Source: Saccharomycopsis phalli (taxonomy: Eukaryota > Ascomycota > Saccharomycetes > Ascoideales > Saccharomycopsidaceae). Taken from it: 64,000 nucleotides of DNA. Under the pieces are notes generated by a model. It saw only the letters and a program-made list of their open reading frames with translations, did not search any database and was not told the DNA's origin. The stretch covers positions 186,001 to 250,000 of the forward strand of contig CP073218.1 of assembly GCA_020342235.1 (NCBI GenBank), in the 5' to 3' direction. Position numbers and translations under genes: made by a program. The first letter of the stretch is position 1, and every line of letters begins with the position of its first letter. Below are positions 10,225 through 19,058 of this stretch, piece by piece.

Positions 10225-10827
10225 TTATAAAAGTCTATCCAACTGTTTTTGGAAATCGTTCTCGTCCCTGCTACGCAGATGACTTTTCTGCTGCTGAAAC
10301 CCAACGTCTTCAAGTGTTCTTTTGGACTCTCTTGTTCTTGCTACTTTAACTGTGGGATACCTTAGTCTGTCCAAGAAAAGCGGATGCAATTGGTAATCCC
10401 GTGTGACCTTATCCTTGGGTACGCCCGCCTCCAAATCTTCGAGGATCACCGCTATGGTCCGTGGATCAATCATTGTCTTATTCAGAGTTTGCAGTTTGAT
10501 GACCTTGGCCATTTTTTCCAACTCTTGGCGTTTGTTGAGTGTAGAAACCGCCTGGTTGTTCAAGTCCACTTTTAATTGGCTTTCTTGTAATTTCACTGTA
10601 CCCAACGAAATCGCCCTTCCAGCAAAATCCGGGTCCATTCCGTCTTTTATGCCGTGGCTGTCTGCATAATTCAAGACCTTATTATTAGAGGGCTTGATGT
10701 TTATGTTTCCATTCTTGACTTGGGCCTGGAATTCTAATAGCGGATCAATCTTGGTCCGTGTGATGTTCAAGTTTTCCACCTGCTTGGTTAAAATTCTCCC
10801 GCTCTGTTTCGAAGCTGAAGACCCCAT
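10225..10827 (-). CDS. Unrecognised small protein with a predicted N-myristoylation signal
   Basis: A 200-residue basic protein I do not recognise. The N-terminus MGSSASK fits the N-myristoylation pattern well: glycine at 2, serine at 6, lysine at 7, much like the MGSSKSK of Src kinases. The rest is predicted helical and polar. One segment with DPRTIAVILEDLEAGVPKD and LHPLFLDRLRYPTVKV looks conserved in style. There is no membrane segment and no clear catalytic motif. A Reb1-type site lies 47 bp before the ATG. It could be a membrane-anchored adaptor or a mitochondrial intermembrane-space factor; I cannot choose. Confidence 0.7.
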   Translation of the reverse strand: MGSSASKQSGRILTKQVENLNITRTKIDPLLEFQAQVKNGNINIKPSNNKVLNYADSHGIKDGMDPDFAGRAISLGTVKLQESQLKVDLNNQAVSTLNKRQELEKMAKVIKLQTLNKTMIDPRTIAVILEDLEAGVPKDKVTRDYQLHPLFLDRLRYPTVKVARTRESKRTLEDVGFQQQKSHLRSRDENDFQKQLDRLL

Positions 10828-11843
10828 TCCGTCACTTTAGTTCCCAGTCTGATCAATAGGCAAACCGCTGTGGGCGGGTAATCAGCTCTACCAAGGAGAC
10901 ATTATTCTGGCCCCAGTATCCCCTTAAGAGTTTAAGGTCATTATTAATATATCTAGACAAGGTCTATGCAACAAAATGTTAAAGCTACGGCTGTGCGCAA
11001 ACCGAAATATCCGTCATGAGGCTTGGTTCGCCGCAAAAGAGGGAATAATGCATTGACTCTGGATTCTACAACCCTGTGCTTGTTGTCTTAATACACTCAG
11101 CTCCCATACCCTTTGAAACTCGTTCAAACTTTTGTAGACCTCCATTCCGTTGACGCTAAAAGTGGATTGTCTAAAAGTAGTGAAACATTCCTGATTTCAT
11201 AACCTCATAATATGTAGGTACGGACGGGACGGTATCTGGCTTATTGTATTAAATGTCTTGATTCTACCTCTGAATGATGCCAAGACGCTCATTGTGTTCA
11301 ACTTGACAAACAGGTTCTGGTAACGAGTCACTAATGGCCTTTACTGTTGTGCCACTTTCACGAAAAAGTTAAGGTTTGTTGTGGGCGTAAGTGGCCCTTG
11401 ACGTACGTTAAAGTTCGCCATCCTATGTTAAATGTCTGAAATTCACACACTGGTATGAGGATTCCAGTTACTTTTCGCACCATCAAAGAATATTTTAGAC
11501 CACACAATTAATTAAATGGGCCCACAGATTTACACAGTTTTTCTGTTTCTCACCAAGCTATTTTAGAAGGCTGATATTTTATGTTCCCTAAATGTTTCAG
11601 CCTAGGGTATGTGTAATTTACTACTCAGATCATTCCGGTCTAGGCTACATGTGCAACTTGCAAAAGAAAATATTCTAGAGGAGTATGCTTGCTTTTTTCT
11701 CATATAAGTCTCACACGGGGGACAGGGGTGATAAGAATTGGTTTCATTTTAGGAAACTTAAATTATATATATACACAAAAACAATCAATTGAACATCTGT
11801 GCACCGACTTTTGCTGTGCATATAATAACCTTGATATGGCTTG
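10828..11843. other. 1-kb divergent intergenic region
   Basis: No open frame of note on either strand and no tRNA-like B box. Near the left end is the Reb1-type site at 10875-10881. Near the right end are an AGGGG core (about 11723-11727) and a TATA-like run (ATTATATATATACAC) around 11762-11776, placed correctly for the gene at 11844. A CACGAAA box, an SBF-type core, occurs near 11358-11364. Otherwise I see nothing specific. Confidence 0.5.
10875..10881 (+). promoter_or_regulatory. Reb1-type site upstream of the myristoylated-protein gene
   Basis: CGGGTAA (TTACCCG on the gene strand), 47 bp from the start codon at 10827. It matches the Reb1 general regulatory factor core. Other exact matches in this window lie at 4494, 14654, 35008, 57059, 57415 and 60887. 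Confidence 0.45.
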
Positions 11844-12551
11844 ATGTCAGAAATGTGTTCATATAGTCATTATATAGATAACGAGACTTGCTCTCCAAAA
11901 AAAATTCTAGTAACTGACAATTTTTCCATCGGTGGCAAATTAGAAAATTCTCAGAAAAACAGCCTGTCAAAAATGCTGTCAACATCTGCATCGCCTCTTC
12001 AGAAGATTAGTAATCTGGGAAAACAGCCCCCAACACTAAATGACTTTGGGTTGAAAAATATTCATTCTAAAATAATGGGCAACAATAATAGTATAAACAA
12101 CATGTCGCGAAATTCTATGTCAGCACTAGAGGGCAGCTTGATCAGCGGGGAGATTTTTGATGTGATGGAGAAGGAGCAAGATGCCATTGTGTTGAAACTT
12201 ATGAAGGAAATAAATTGCTTGAAAGAGGAGATAAAACTGTTACGGGCACAAATATCAAATGAGAATAACCCAGTGACGCTGCCTACTCGCAAAGTGCATC
12301 GAAGATACTCCTCCAATCTAGGGACCGATGACTTGGAAAAGATGTACAAGGCAAAGAGGTTTGATAGAAGATTAAGCAGCTCATCTGCAGCCAGATTGGA
12401 AAACTACAAACTAGATTTGCCAGTAAATAGTCCCAATGGAGCACCCAACACTTTTGCTTCTAAGCCGTCGTTCATTCCTAGGGACAACACCTTGGAAAGC
12501 AATATGGAGTTCCTCCTGCACAAGCTAGGTAATCTCAAAAATGGCTATTGA
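11844..12551 (+). CDS. Unrecognised protein with a short coiled coil
   Basis: A 235-residue protein with no family I recognise. The first ATG is at 11844 (MSEMCSYSHY), just after a TTG that opens the frame. The first 90 residues are polar and rich in serine and asparagine. Residues about 105-145 form a likely coiled coil (KLMKEINCLKEEIKLLRAQ) with leucines in heptad spacing. A basic serine-rich stretch follows (RRYSSNLGTDD, RFDRRLSSSSAARLE), which looks like a phosphorylation target (RRxS). The C-terminus is a short amphipathic segment, MEFLLHKLGNL. It may be a structural or cell-cycle protein specific to this clade, which is only a guess. Confidence 0.65.
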   Translation: MSEMCSYSHYIDNETCSPKKILVTDNFSIGGKLENSQKNSLSKMLSTSASPLQKISNLGKQPPTLNDFGLKNIHSKIMGNNNSINNMSRNSMSALEGSLISGEIFDVMEKEQDAIVLKLMKEINCLKEEIKLLRAQISNENNPVTLPTRKVHRRYSSNLGTDDLEKMYKAKRFDRRLSSSSAARLENYKLDLPVNSPNGAPNTFASKPSFIPRDNTLESNMEFLLHKLGNLKNGY

Positions 12552-12713
12552 CTTTGTGCTGGGTTTCCATGCGTTCCGACTAGCGTTTGTTATATTTAGT
12601 TCATATATTATATAGCACAAAGTACTACCTGCAACACGTCCGTGGACAAAGATGATTGTGTACCACATATATTGAATAAATACATGTAAACATTGTTCTT
12701 GAAGCAACAGCAC

Positions 12714-13715
12714 ATGAGACTTCGATTATTAATGGTATACTTTATTGGTCTGGCCTGGACAGAGCCGGTGCTTAGAAAAAATGTGCATCAAGCAATTGAA
12801 CGAAACAAAAAGCAAATTGGTGACAAAAGAGCAAAAGAAAATCAACGGAAATCCGATTCAAACGTCGCTACCTCTCTCCCCTTTCCGCAATGGTTGACTG
12901 AGGTTACAGGGATGACACAATGGCCTGGCCTTGAGCCTCCATATATTCCCTTGAGCTTCATTCAATTAGACAAAATCCCTAGTCATATCTTGCCTCATGA
13001 AATGGGAGTGTGCCCGGTTGATAGATCCGTGTGCTCATTTGATTGTTATAAATGTGTTGCCCAAGACGACGTATACACATGCCCCAAGTTTTCTCAGACA
13101 TTTGACGATGGACCTACGCCTAGTACTCCAACACTCCTCCAAGGGCTCAAGCACAAGACCACTTTCTTTACAATCGGGTGGAATGTGGTGCAATATCCGG
13201 ATATATACAGGCAGGTACAGGCCCACGGGCATCTCCTAGCCAGTCATACTTGGAGCCACAAGTACTTGCCGGCTCTCAGTAACGAGAAAATCATAGCCGA
13301 GATACAGTGGTCTATCTGGGCGATGAATGCCACTGGGAACCACTTACCAAAGTGGTTTCGACCGCCATATGGCGGAATTGACAACCGAGTCCGGTATATA
13401 CTTCGACAGTTTGGTCTCCAGGCGGTGTTATGGGACTATGACACATTTGACTGGCAGCTCATGAGCAATCAGAGAACAGAAGGGCAGATTATCGATGAGG
13501 CAAAGCAATGGATGGCCAAGTCAGGCCCTAAGACCGGGTTGATTCTTGAGCATGACACGCACATCAAGACGGTGAATGTTGGTTTGGAGTTGGCAAACAA
13601 CATCATTGGCAGTGATCAGATGACGGTTGCTCAATGTATTGGGGGTATAGATTATATCAAGGTGTTTTCACAGCAAGCGAGCTATGAGACACTTGAAAAT
13701 GTCTTTTCAAACTAA
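12714..13715 (+). CDS. CDA2: Chitin deacetylase, secreted
   Basis: A 333-residue polysaccharide deacetylase (carbohydrate esterase family 4), which converts chitin to chitosan in the cell or spore wall. The signal peptide is MRLRLLMVYFIGLAWTEP. The NodB-type catalytic motifs are all visible: TFDDGP with its metal and base aspartates near residue 140, SHTWSH with the metal histidines, RPPYGG, the DTFDW motif and LEHDTH near the end. The frame opens at a TTG at 12693, and the ATG at 12714 gives a proper signal peptide. In S. cerevisiae CDA1/CDA2 act in the ascospore wall, so this species may sporulate, though relatives keep the gene without known spores. It is convergent with the zinc-finger gene, 32 bp between stops. 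Confidence 0.9.
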   Translation: MRLRLLMVYFIGLAWTEPVLRKNVHQAIERNKKQIGDKRAKENQRKSDSNVATSLPFPQWLTEVTGMTQWPGLEPPYIPLSFIQLDKIPSHILPHEMGVCPVDRSVCSFDCYKCVAQDDVYTCPKFSQTFDDGPTPSTPTLLQGLKHKTTFFTIGWNVVQYPDIYRQVQAHGHLLASHTWSHKYLPALSNEKIIAEIQWSIWAMNATGNHLPKWFRPPYGGIDNRVRYILRQFGLQAVLWDYDTFDWQLMSNQRTEGQIIDEAKQWMAKSGPKTGLILEHDTHIKTVNVGLELANNIIGSDQMTVAQCIGGIDYIKVFSQQASYETLENVFSN

Positions 13716-13747
13716 TGGCAACGACCAGAATATACTTTATTGTAAAC

Positions 13748-14596
13748 TCATTTACCCGTGTCCTGGATGTGATCCCTCATGACGTCAATGAGTCGTTCAT
13801 TCTTGTACACCTTGGTCTCGATCATCCGCAACTTGGTCTCAAGTCCCCTAATGTATCTCACCAAGTCGTTCACCACGTCCTTGGATATAACCACGTCCTC
13901 CAGCTTCCCAGACCCAGACTCGAGAATCAGATCGTGCATACTCTTGTTTAAAATATCCAAGAGATTCCTCAGGTTCTCGCCATTTATCGCAGCTCTGCTA
14001 TCCATAATATCCGCGCCAACAGATATATCAGCCGTCCTCTGAGGCTCCTCCCACTCTTCGTCGTCGAAATCCTTCTTTTTCCCGGCAGCTACCTCAATGC
14101 TACCCACACCATGGCTGGTGCTGTCGGATGGGGTTCTGGTGATTCGAAAATCACAGCCGGTTTGCGAGTTGTTGTGTCTGACCAAAGCATCGCTGCGGGC
14201 AAACATCCTGCCACAATTGCCGCATTGGAACGGCTTTTCACCGGTGTGGAGCTTGCGGTGTCTCTTCAAGTCGTGAGACCTCCGGAATCTGGAATTGCAG
14301 ATTGTGCAAGTATGGGGCTTGATCTGAGAATGAATTAAAAGATGTGACTTCAAATTGTGTCGGCGGGTGAACGTCTGCAGGCATTTGGGGCACCCGAATT
14401 TTCTGGTCCCCAAGCTGTCAACCTCTTCAAACTGGTTATCGCCATAGGACAATTTATCGCTGGGCGATATGGCAGGCTCCGGCATACCGCCCAGGAACTC
14501 GTCCGTGCTCAGGGACATGATTAAGCTGGTTTTGTCTAGCAGCTTTTCGTTTGACTTGTCAATTAAAGCTTCATCAATGTTACCAATATTCGCCAT
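13748..14596 (-). CDS. C2H2 zinc-finger transcription factor, CRZ2-like
   Basis: A 282-residue protein with three adjacent C2H2 fingers at about residues 68-150: CPKCLQTF...H, CTICNSRF...H and CGNCGRMFARSDALVRH. The linkers IHSQIKPH and LHTGEKPF are typical. The order and the FARSDALVRH helix resemble the Crz1/Crz2 group of calcineurin-pathway and stress regulators; the Candida Crz2 branch is my best guess. The C-terminal 90 residues include a predicted helix (DLVRYIRGLETKLRMIETKVYKNE) that could dimerise. The ATG at 14596 is clear. A Reb1-type site lies 57 bp upstream in the promoter shared with KNS1. Confidence 0.8.
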   Translation of the reverse strand: MANIGNIDEALIDKSNEKLLDKTSLIMSLSTDEFLGGMPEPAISPSDKLSYGDNQFEEVDSLGTRKFGCPKCLQTFTRRHNLKSHLLIHSQIKPHTCTICNSRFRRSHDLKRHRKLHTGEKPFQCGNCGRMFARSDALVRHNNSQTGCDFRITRTPSDSTSHGVGSIEVAAGKKKDFDDEEWEEPQRTADISVGADIMDSRAAINGENLRNLLDILNKSMHDLILESGSGKLEDVVISKDVVNDLVRYIRGLETKLRMIETKVYKNERLIDVMRDHIQDTGK

Positions 14597-14653
14597 TTTT
14601 TATCCTGCGTTAAACTTGACCTCAAATCCCCGTGGCGTTGGTGGCTGTGCACC

Positions 14654-14660
14654 CGGGTAA
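14654..14660 (+). promoter_or_regulatory. Reb1-type site in the CRZ2-like/KNS1 promoter
   Basis: CGGGTAA inside ACCCGGGTAAC, 57 bp before the zinc-finger start codon and about 200 bp before KNS1. It matches the Reb1 core. Confidence 0.45.
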
Positions 14661-14861
14661 CCTGCACATGTCAAGATGAACGGATTTGGCACATCATCAC
14701 GTACTTAATTAATAATTGGACAAGATATAGGGAAGCTGTTTATGGAGACAAATAGTATATTTTGGAGATTGTATATTATTGGTTTGGGCTTTCAAACTTG
14801 ACATCTTAAGTTGTTACACTGCTTTGCGTGGCGGTAAACATTTTTTATTGAACCTAGCAAC

Positions 14862-17396
14862 ATGTCCTTGGTGCAACACATCAACCGAAAGAGACCTAGG
14901 GCTTTCCGGAGCCACACTGAAGATACCTCCAGTCCCGGGGGTTCCTCTACTCCAATTTTGAGATCCACCACCGTGGCACTTACCTCTAATAATCCTGCTG
15001 TTAACCCATTTGTTCAGAGCGGCTTAGATTCGACTGACCCTATATGCTTAGACTCGGATGACGAATCCAGAGGCATAGCAGATGCTAGGGAAGATTACTT
15101 CTTGATCTCAGATCACAATTTGGGAAATCATGGAAGCTACCAGGACTCCATCTCTCCGTCAAAGGAAACACTTTCCATTGAGCAATCGACCAAGGAGAGG
15201 GATTCAGAAGACCCAGCCAAGTTGGAGAACCCGTTCTTTGAGTACTTGTTAGACGAGGATGACGATTATAGGGAGGGTTCTTCCTTAGACACCGAGTACT
15301 ATAAGCATAGCCTGTACTTCTCCGACACTGGGTATGACGTACAGCTGTATTCTCGCCACTTTGAGGAAGATGAGAATCTCTCCAAAGGGTTTGCATACGA
15401 TAAGTACAAGTTGGAAGCCGCATCTGGGCCTCCTCAGATTCTTTATAGCACCATCGGTTACAAACCTTTTGATACTCTCTTTCCCAAACCGCTGAACCTT
15501 CCTATTCCGGCGATAAAGAGTGCCAGGGGTCTAGCAAGCTGTGATGAATCTAATGGCCATCACAAAATACACATTGGGAAAACATATGCAAATGATAGAT
15601 TTACTATTAAGAAGTTGTTAGGCCAAGGTACATTTGGTAAAGTGGTATCAGCGTACGATACCAAAACAAGGCGACATGTGGCTGTCAAGATAATAAAGGC
15701 AGTTCCCAAGTACAGAGACGCAGCAAATATTGAATTGCGGATATTGTCAACTTTGAAACAGTTTGACCCCATGAACCAGTTCAATTGTATTCATCTCGAT
15801 GAGGTGTTTGAATACAGGGGTCATATTTCTTTTGTCACCGACTTACTATCTTTATCAATCTATGATTTCTTTCACAAGAATGAATTCAGGAGCTTTCCCG
15901 GATCCCACATTCAGTCTTTTGCCAAACAAATTCTAAAGAGTGTGGTGTTCTTGCATGACTTGGATATCATTCACACAGATTTGAAGCCAGAGAATGTGTT
16001 GCTACCTAGTACCCGAAATACCAAACGATACTTCCACAGCAATTATAAAGGATCGACAAAGACCACTAGAAGTAGCCGTCACAAAAATAGTAGCAGTAGC
16101 ATCAACGGTGCCAATGAGGATAATGATGACAAGGTCTTCAGAAGAGTATTGCATGACACAAATATAAGCTTGATTGACTTTGGCTCGGCAATATTTAATG
16201 ATGAGTATCATCCGTCTTTAGTCTCCACCAGACACTACCGAGCTCCGGAGATCTCCTTTGGTATCGGGTGGTCGTTTGAATGTGATTTATGGTCGGTGGG
16301 TTGCATTTTGCTTGAGCTTTTGATTGGAGAGGCATTGTTCAATACACATGACAACAGTGAGCACTTATTGATGATGGAGAAAGTGACCAATCAGAGGCTA
16401 GATATGAAAATGATACAAGATTGTTGTGTCAACCAGAAAGAATTGGACCAACAAAGAATACAGAGGAAGCCATACAGCTTATATGGTAATCATTATGTGG
16501 TGCCCACTTCACTCACTGGATCGAATATGGAAATCAACAATGGCTATGGATCCATACCTGACAAGTTTGATGTTTCCAAAGTCAACACGAACGTGTACAC
16601 ATTTCTAAAGGAGAGGGGGCCGTCATATCTTGAATTGAAAAAGGACGATGACAATTCCATCACCACACGATATAAGAGGCGTAAAAGGGCAGTCAATTAT
16701 ACTGCAACTGGATTGACGCCTATCAAGCAGAAATTGCCCAAGGATTTTTCGAGCAAGTCAAAAAAGCTATTGAGCGAGTTGGCGCCAATAGATGAATTGG
16801 TCAGCAAAAGAATTGGAATTTATATTGACTCGACATTGCATTTGGAGGAGGCGTATTTTAAGTATTGTTTGCAGTATTGCAGCGAGACTTGCAAGAAAAA
16901 ACTCCTAGGGGTCGTGTATGGTTACGGGCATGCCGCGAATGTGTCTGAGAAAGATCATAGAACCTTGTACAGGAATTTAGACAGTACCGCGGGAGGTCTA
17001 GTTAACATTAAATGGGTTTCATATGCGGACAACACGATTAGATTTTTCCTGGATCTAAAGCAACATTTTGAGTTGAAAAACCCGCGTATCAAGAGCTCGC
17101 TTGATAACTTAATATTGGAGCGCATAGCCAAGAAGAACAGCCAAATTAAGTGTCAGCCGTATCCAGAGGAGCTATTATACACGCGCCAAAATTATATCAA
17201 TGGAGCAGTAAGTATCAATCAAAATATTAACGGACCTGTGGATTTTGAAACATTCCAGTTCTGGTACAATTACGTTGACTTGCTGAAAAAGTTGTTAGTG
17301 TTCGAGCCGTATAAGCGATTGACTGCATACGAGGCGTTGAATCACCAGTGGTTTAGTAACGGGATCTACGATGATGGGATTTTAACGATTGACTAA
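14862..17396 (+). CDS. KNS1: LAMMER (dual-specificity CLK-type) protein kinase
   Basis: An 844-residue kinase. Residues 1-240 are disordered and acidic. The catalytic domain starts near residue 246 with the glycine loop GQGTFGKV, then VAVKII, HTDLKPEN near 373, DFGSA near 440 and STRHYRAPE near 455. The LAMMER-type motif EHLLMMEKV is at about 500. The final lobe LLVFEPYKRLTAYEAL is near 806. Two insertions stand out: about 50 serine-rich residues between the catalytic loop and DFG, and about 300 residues between the LAMMER motif and the last subdomain, roughly twice the spacing I recall for S. cerevisiae Kns1. In yeast the kinase acts in TORC1-linked repression of Pol III genes. The ATG at 14862 is clear. 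Confidence 0.92.
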   Translation: MSLVQHINRKRPRAFRSHTEDTSSPGGSSTPILRSTTVALTSNNPAVNPFVQSGLDSTDPICLDSDDESRGIADAREDYFLISDHNLGNHGSYQDSISPSKETLSIEQSTKERDSEDPAKLENPFFEYLLDEDDDYREGSSLDTEYYKHSLYFSDTGYDVQLYSRHFEEDENLSKGFAYDKYKLEAASGPPQILYSTIGYKPFDTLFPKPLNLPIPAIKSARGLASCDESNGHHKIHIGKTYANDRFTIKKLLGQGTFGKVVSAYDTKTRRHVAVKIIKAVPKYRDAANIELRILSTLKQFDPMNQFNCIHLDEVFEYRGHISFVTDLLSLSIYDFFHKNEFRSFPGSHIQSFAKQILKSVVFLHDLDIIHTDLKPENVLLPSTRNTKRYFHSNYKGSTKTTRSSRHKNSSSSINGANEDNDDKVFRRVLHDTNISLIDFGSAIFNDEYHPSLVSTRHYRAPEISFGIGWSFECDLWSVGCILLELLIGEALFNTHDNSEHLLMMEKVTNQRLDMKMIQDCCVNQKELDQQRIQRKPYSLYGNHYVVPTSLTGSNMEINNGYGSIPDKFDVSKVNTNVYTFLKERGPSYLELKKDDDNSITTRYKRRKRAVNYTATGLTPIKQKLPKDFSSKSKKLLSELAPIDELVSKRIGIYIDSTLHLEEAYFKYCLQYCSETCKKKLLGVVYGYGHAANVSEKDHRTLYRNLDSTAGGLVNIKWVSYADNTIRFFLDLKQHFELKNPRIKSSLDNLILERIAKKNSQIKCQPYPEELLYTRQNYINGAVSINQNINGPVDFETFQFWYNYVDLLKKLLVFEPYKRLTAYEALNHQWFSNGIYDDGILTID

Positions 17397-17774
17397 ATTT
17401 TTAGTGCCATTTGACTATGTTTGTTTTTATTGCTTATCTGTTTGTTTGTTTTTTGCGATTAGTTACGTGGAGTTTTGGTATAATGCTAGGGTGTGTATAG
17501 GAGAAAGGAATAATGTTTTTCTATTTTGTAAATAGAGCCGTTTTGGTATCCCATTTTGAGTATTCTTTTTTCGTAAGCTACCTTTCACAGGGGTGGGTAC
17601 CTTAGGTACTCCCACAATAAGGAGTGCGTTACAACAAACGCGCTCAGGCGCGTGAATTTGCAGAGTAAGCGGTACTGCTGCAATTCAATAATAGATTGAT
17701 TTGCCAATTGAAATTTTTAAATTTCGTTTTAAATTAAAATACCATTTGATAATTAAAGACCAAAGTTGAATAGG
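17397..17774. promoter_or_regulatory. Intergenic region with hairpin and paired G1/S-type boxes
   Basis: The KNS1 3' flank holds a near-perfect inverted repeat at 17593-17614 (GTGGGTACC, three-base loop, GGTA-CT-CCCAC), possibly part of a terminator. Further on, 17638-17653 is a perfect inverted repeat ACGCGC-TCAG-GCGCGT, containing two ACGCG cores of the Mbp1/Swi4 type. It lies 121 bp before the next start codon. No coding frame is seen. Confidence 0.5.
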
Positions 17775-18770
17775 ATGGACATTGAAAGCATTCGGAGTGT
17801 TAGTGTTGCTGCAAACAGAACTCCGTCGTTGAATGGATCTTCTCAGACCTCAACCTTAACCGAGTTTTCACTATTGAAGCCAACGACACCGTCGAAAAAC
17901 TGGCCATTGCCAGACATTGAGCACAAGGCAATTGAATTGGGAGTGGGCAGTAATGTTGATGATCCGCTTTTCAAGTCTCGGGGATCATTAACTAGTGTCA
18001 AGGACCAAAACAAACTTTCCAGTTCTTTCAAAAAACTATTTATAAAAAAGAAGGATGAGGACTCGCTAACCTTAATAGGAGACGATGATGACACAAGCGA
18101 TCTTGTATCTCCTACTTCTGGGAAGTTCTCGTTTCGAGACTCGCATATGACATACTCTACAAGCACAAGTGATTCGCAACCAGGCAGCAACAGAAACAGT
18201 GCCAACTTCTTTATTGGAAAGGACGACTTGGACTCCATTATGTTTCACCAAGAAGAGGAGGACGAAGATTTCTACTATTCTGACGACGATACGGGATATT
18301 TAAACTTTGTAAACAAATGCTGCAGGAAGCAACAGGCACCAGTATTGAAGTCTAAAAAGTCGTTCTTGAACTTCCGCAAGATTCTGATTTCTGAGCAGCT
18401 GACAATTGAGGAAGAAGAAAACACTACGGTTCCAGTTGGATTTAAGACAATCCTCAATGTCAAGAAAAGCCAGCAGGAAAGTAACCGGTTGAAGAAGATC
18501 CAGTCGGTACCACAGCTCAGAATACCCACTTATAATCGGACTGATATTAAATTCACTTCTCCTACTAACACGAGCTTCAGACGAGTAAGTGGTACCGACC
18601 CATTGTACCAGAGGCCTGCCAGCTCATCAGTCAGTTCCTGTGGGAACTCAATGACTTTTCTGGGGCCTAGACTTTCAATTGCGTCCAATATAACAACTGC
18701 GTCTAGGAACTCGGTGGGTTCTGACAATTCTCAATTCAGTCAGTTGAGTCTGATTACAGGTTCTAAGTGA
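17775..18770 (+). CDS. Unrecognised serine-rich, phosphoprotein-like gene
   Basis: A 331-residue protein I do not recognise. It has no membrane segment, and serine, threonine and asparagine are frequent. Possible CDK sites include TTPSK near residue 38 and SPTSGK. A lysine-rich patch (KKLFIKKK) is followed by acidic stretches (EEEDEDFYYSDDD). The segment KSFLNFRKILISEQLTIEEEEN looks the most ordered. The frame opens at TTG 17766; the ATG at 17775 begins MDIESIRSVS. The paired ACGCG boxes upstream suggest expression at G1/S, which is inference. It is convergent with RAD10. Confidence 0.7.
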   Translation: MDIESIRSVSVAANRTPSLNGSSQTSTLTEFSLLKPTTPSKNWPLPDIEHKAIELGVGSNVDDPLFKSRGSLTSVKDQNKLSSSFKKLFIKKKDEDSLTLIGDDDDTSDLVSPTSGKFSFRDSHMTYSTSTSDSQPGSNRNSANFFIGKDDLDSIMFHQEEEDEDFYYSDDDTGYLNFVNKCCRKQQAPVLKSKKSFLNFRKILISEQLTIEEEENTTVPVGFKTILNVKKSQQESNRLKKIQSVPQLRIPTYNRTDIKFTSPTNTSFRRVSGTDPLYQRPASSSVSSCGNSMTFLGPRLSIASNITTASRNSVGSDNSQFSQLSLITGSK

Positions 18771-19058
18771 GGGCCAACGAATGATGAGGTGTATCTTTAA
18801 TGCTAATGAAATGAATAATCTAAGTTAAACTGCGTAGTCCGTACTGTTTACTCGTAGGGATGTGGGTTATTCGGCTATTTCGCTCTGAATTGCGTGCCAA
18901 GTCGTTAATATCTACCACAATGTAATCATAAGCACATTATCATTCATAAAAAGTGGAAAGATTTCCTCAGATCACTTGATCTTATCGCAGTCGGCTATTC
19001 CTATTTGAATAAATCGGTTCGCCGCATGTGTGATCCTGCTTCTACTCAGTAGTGTATA

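Noticed and set aside
18560-18576. TACTAACACGAG, like an intron branch site, in the phosphoprotein-like gene
   Set aside because: No GTATGT-type donor lies at a sensible distance upstream and the frame is open throughout.
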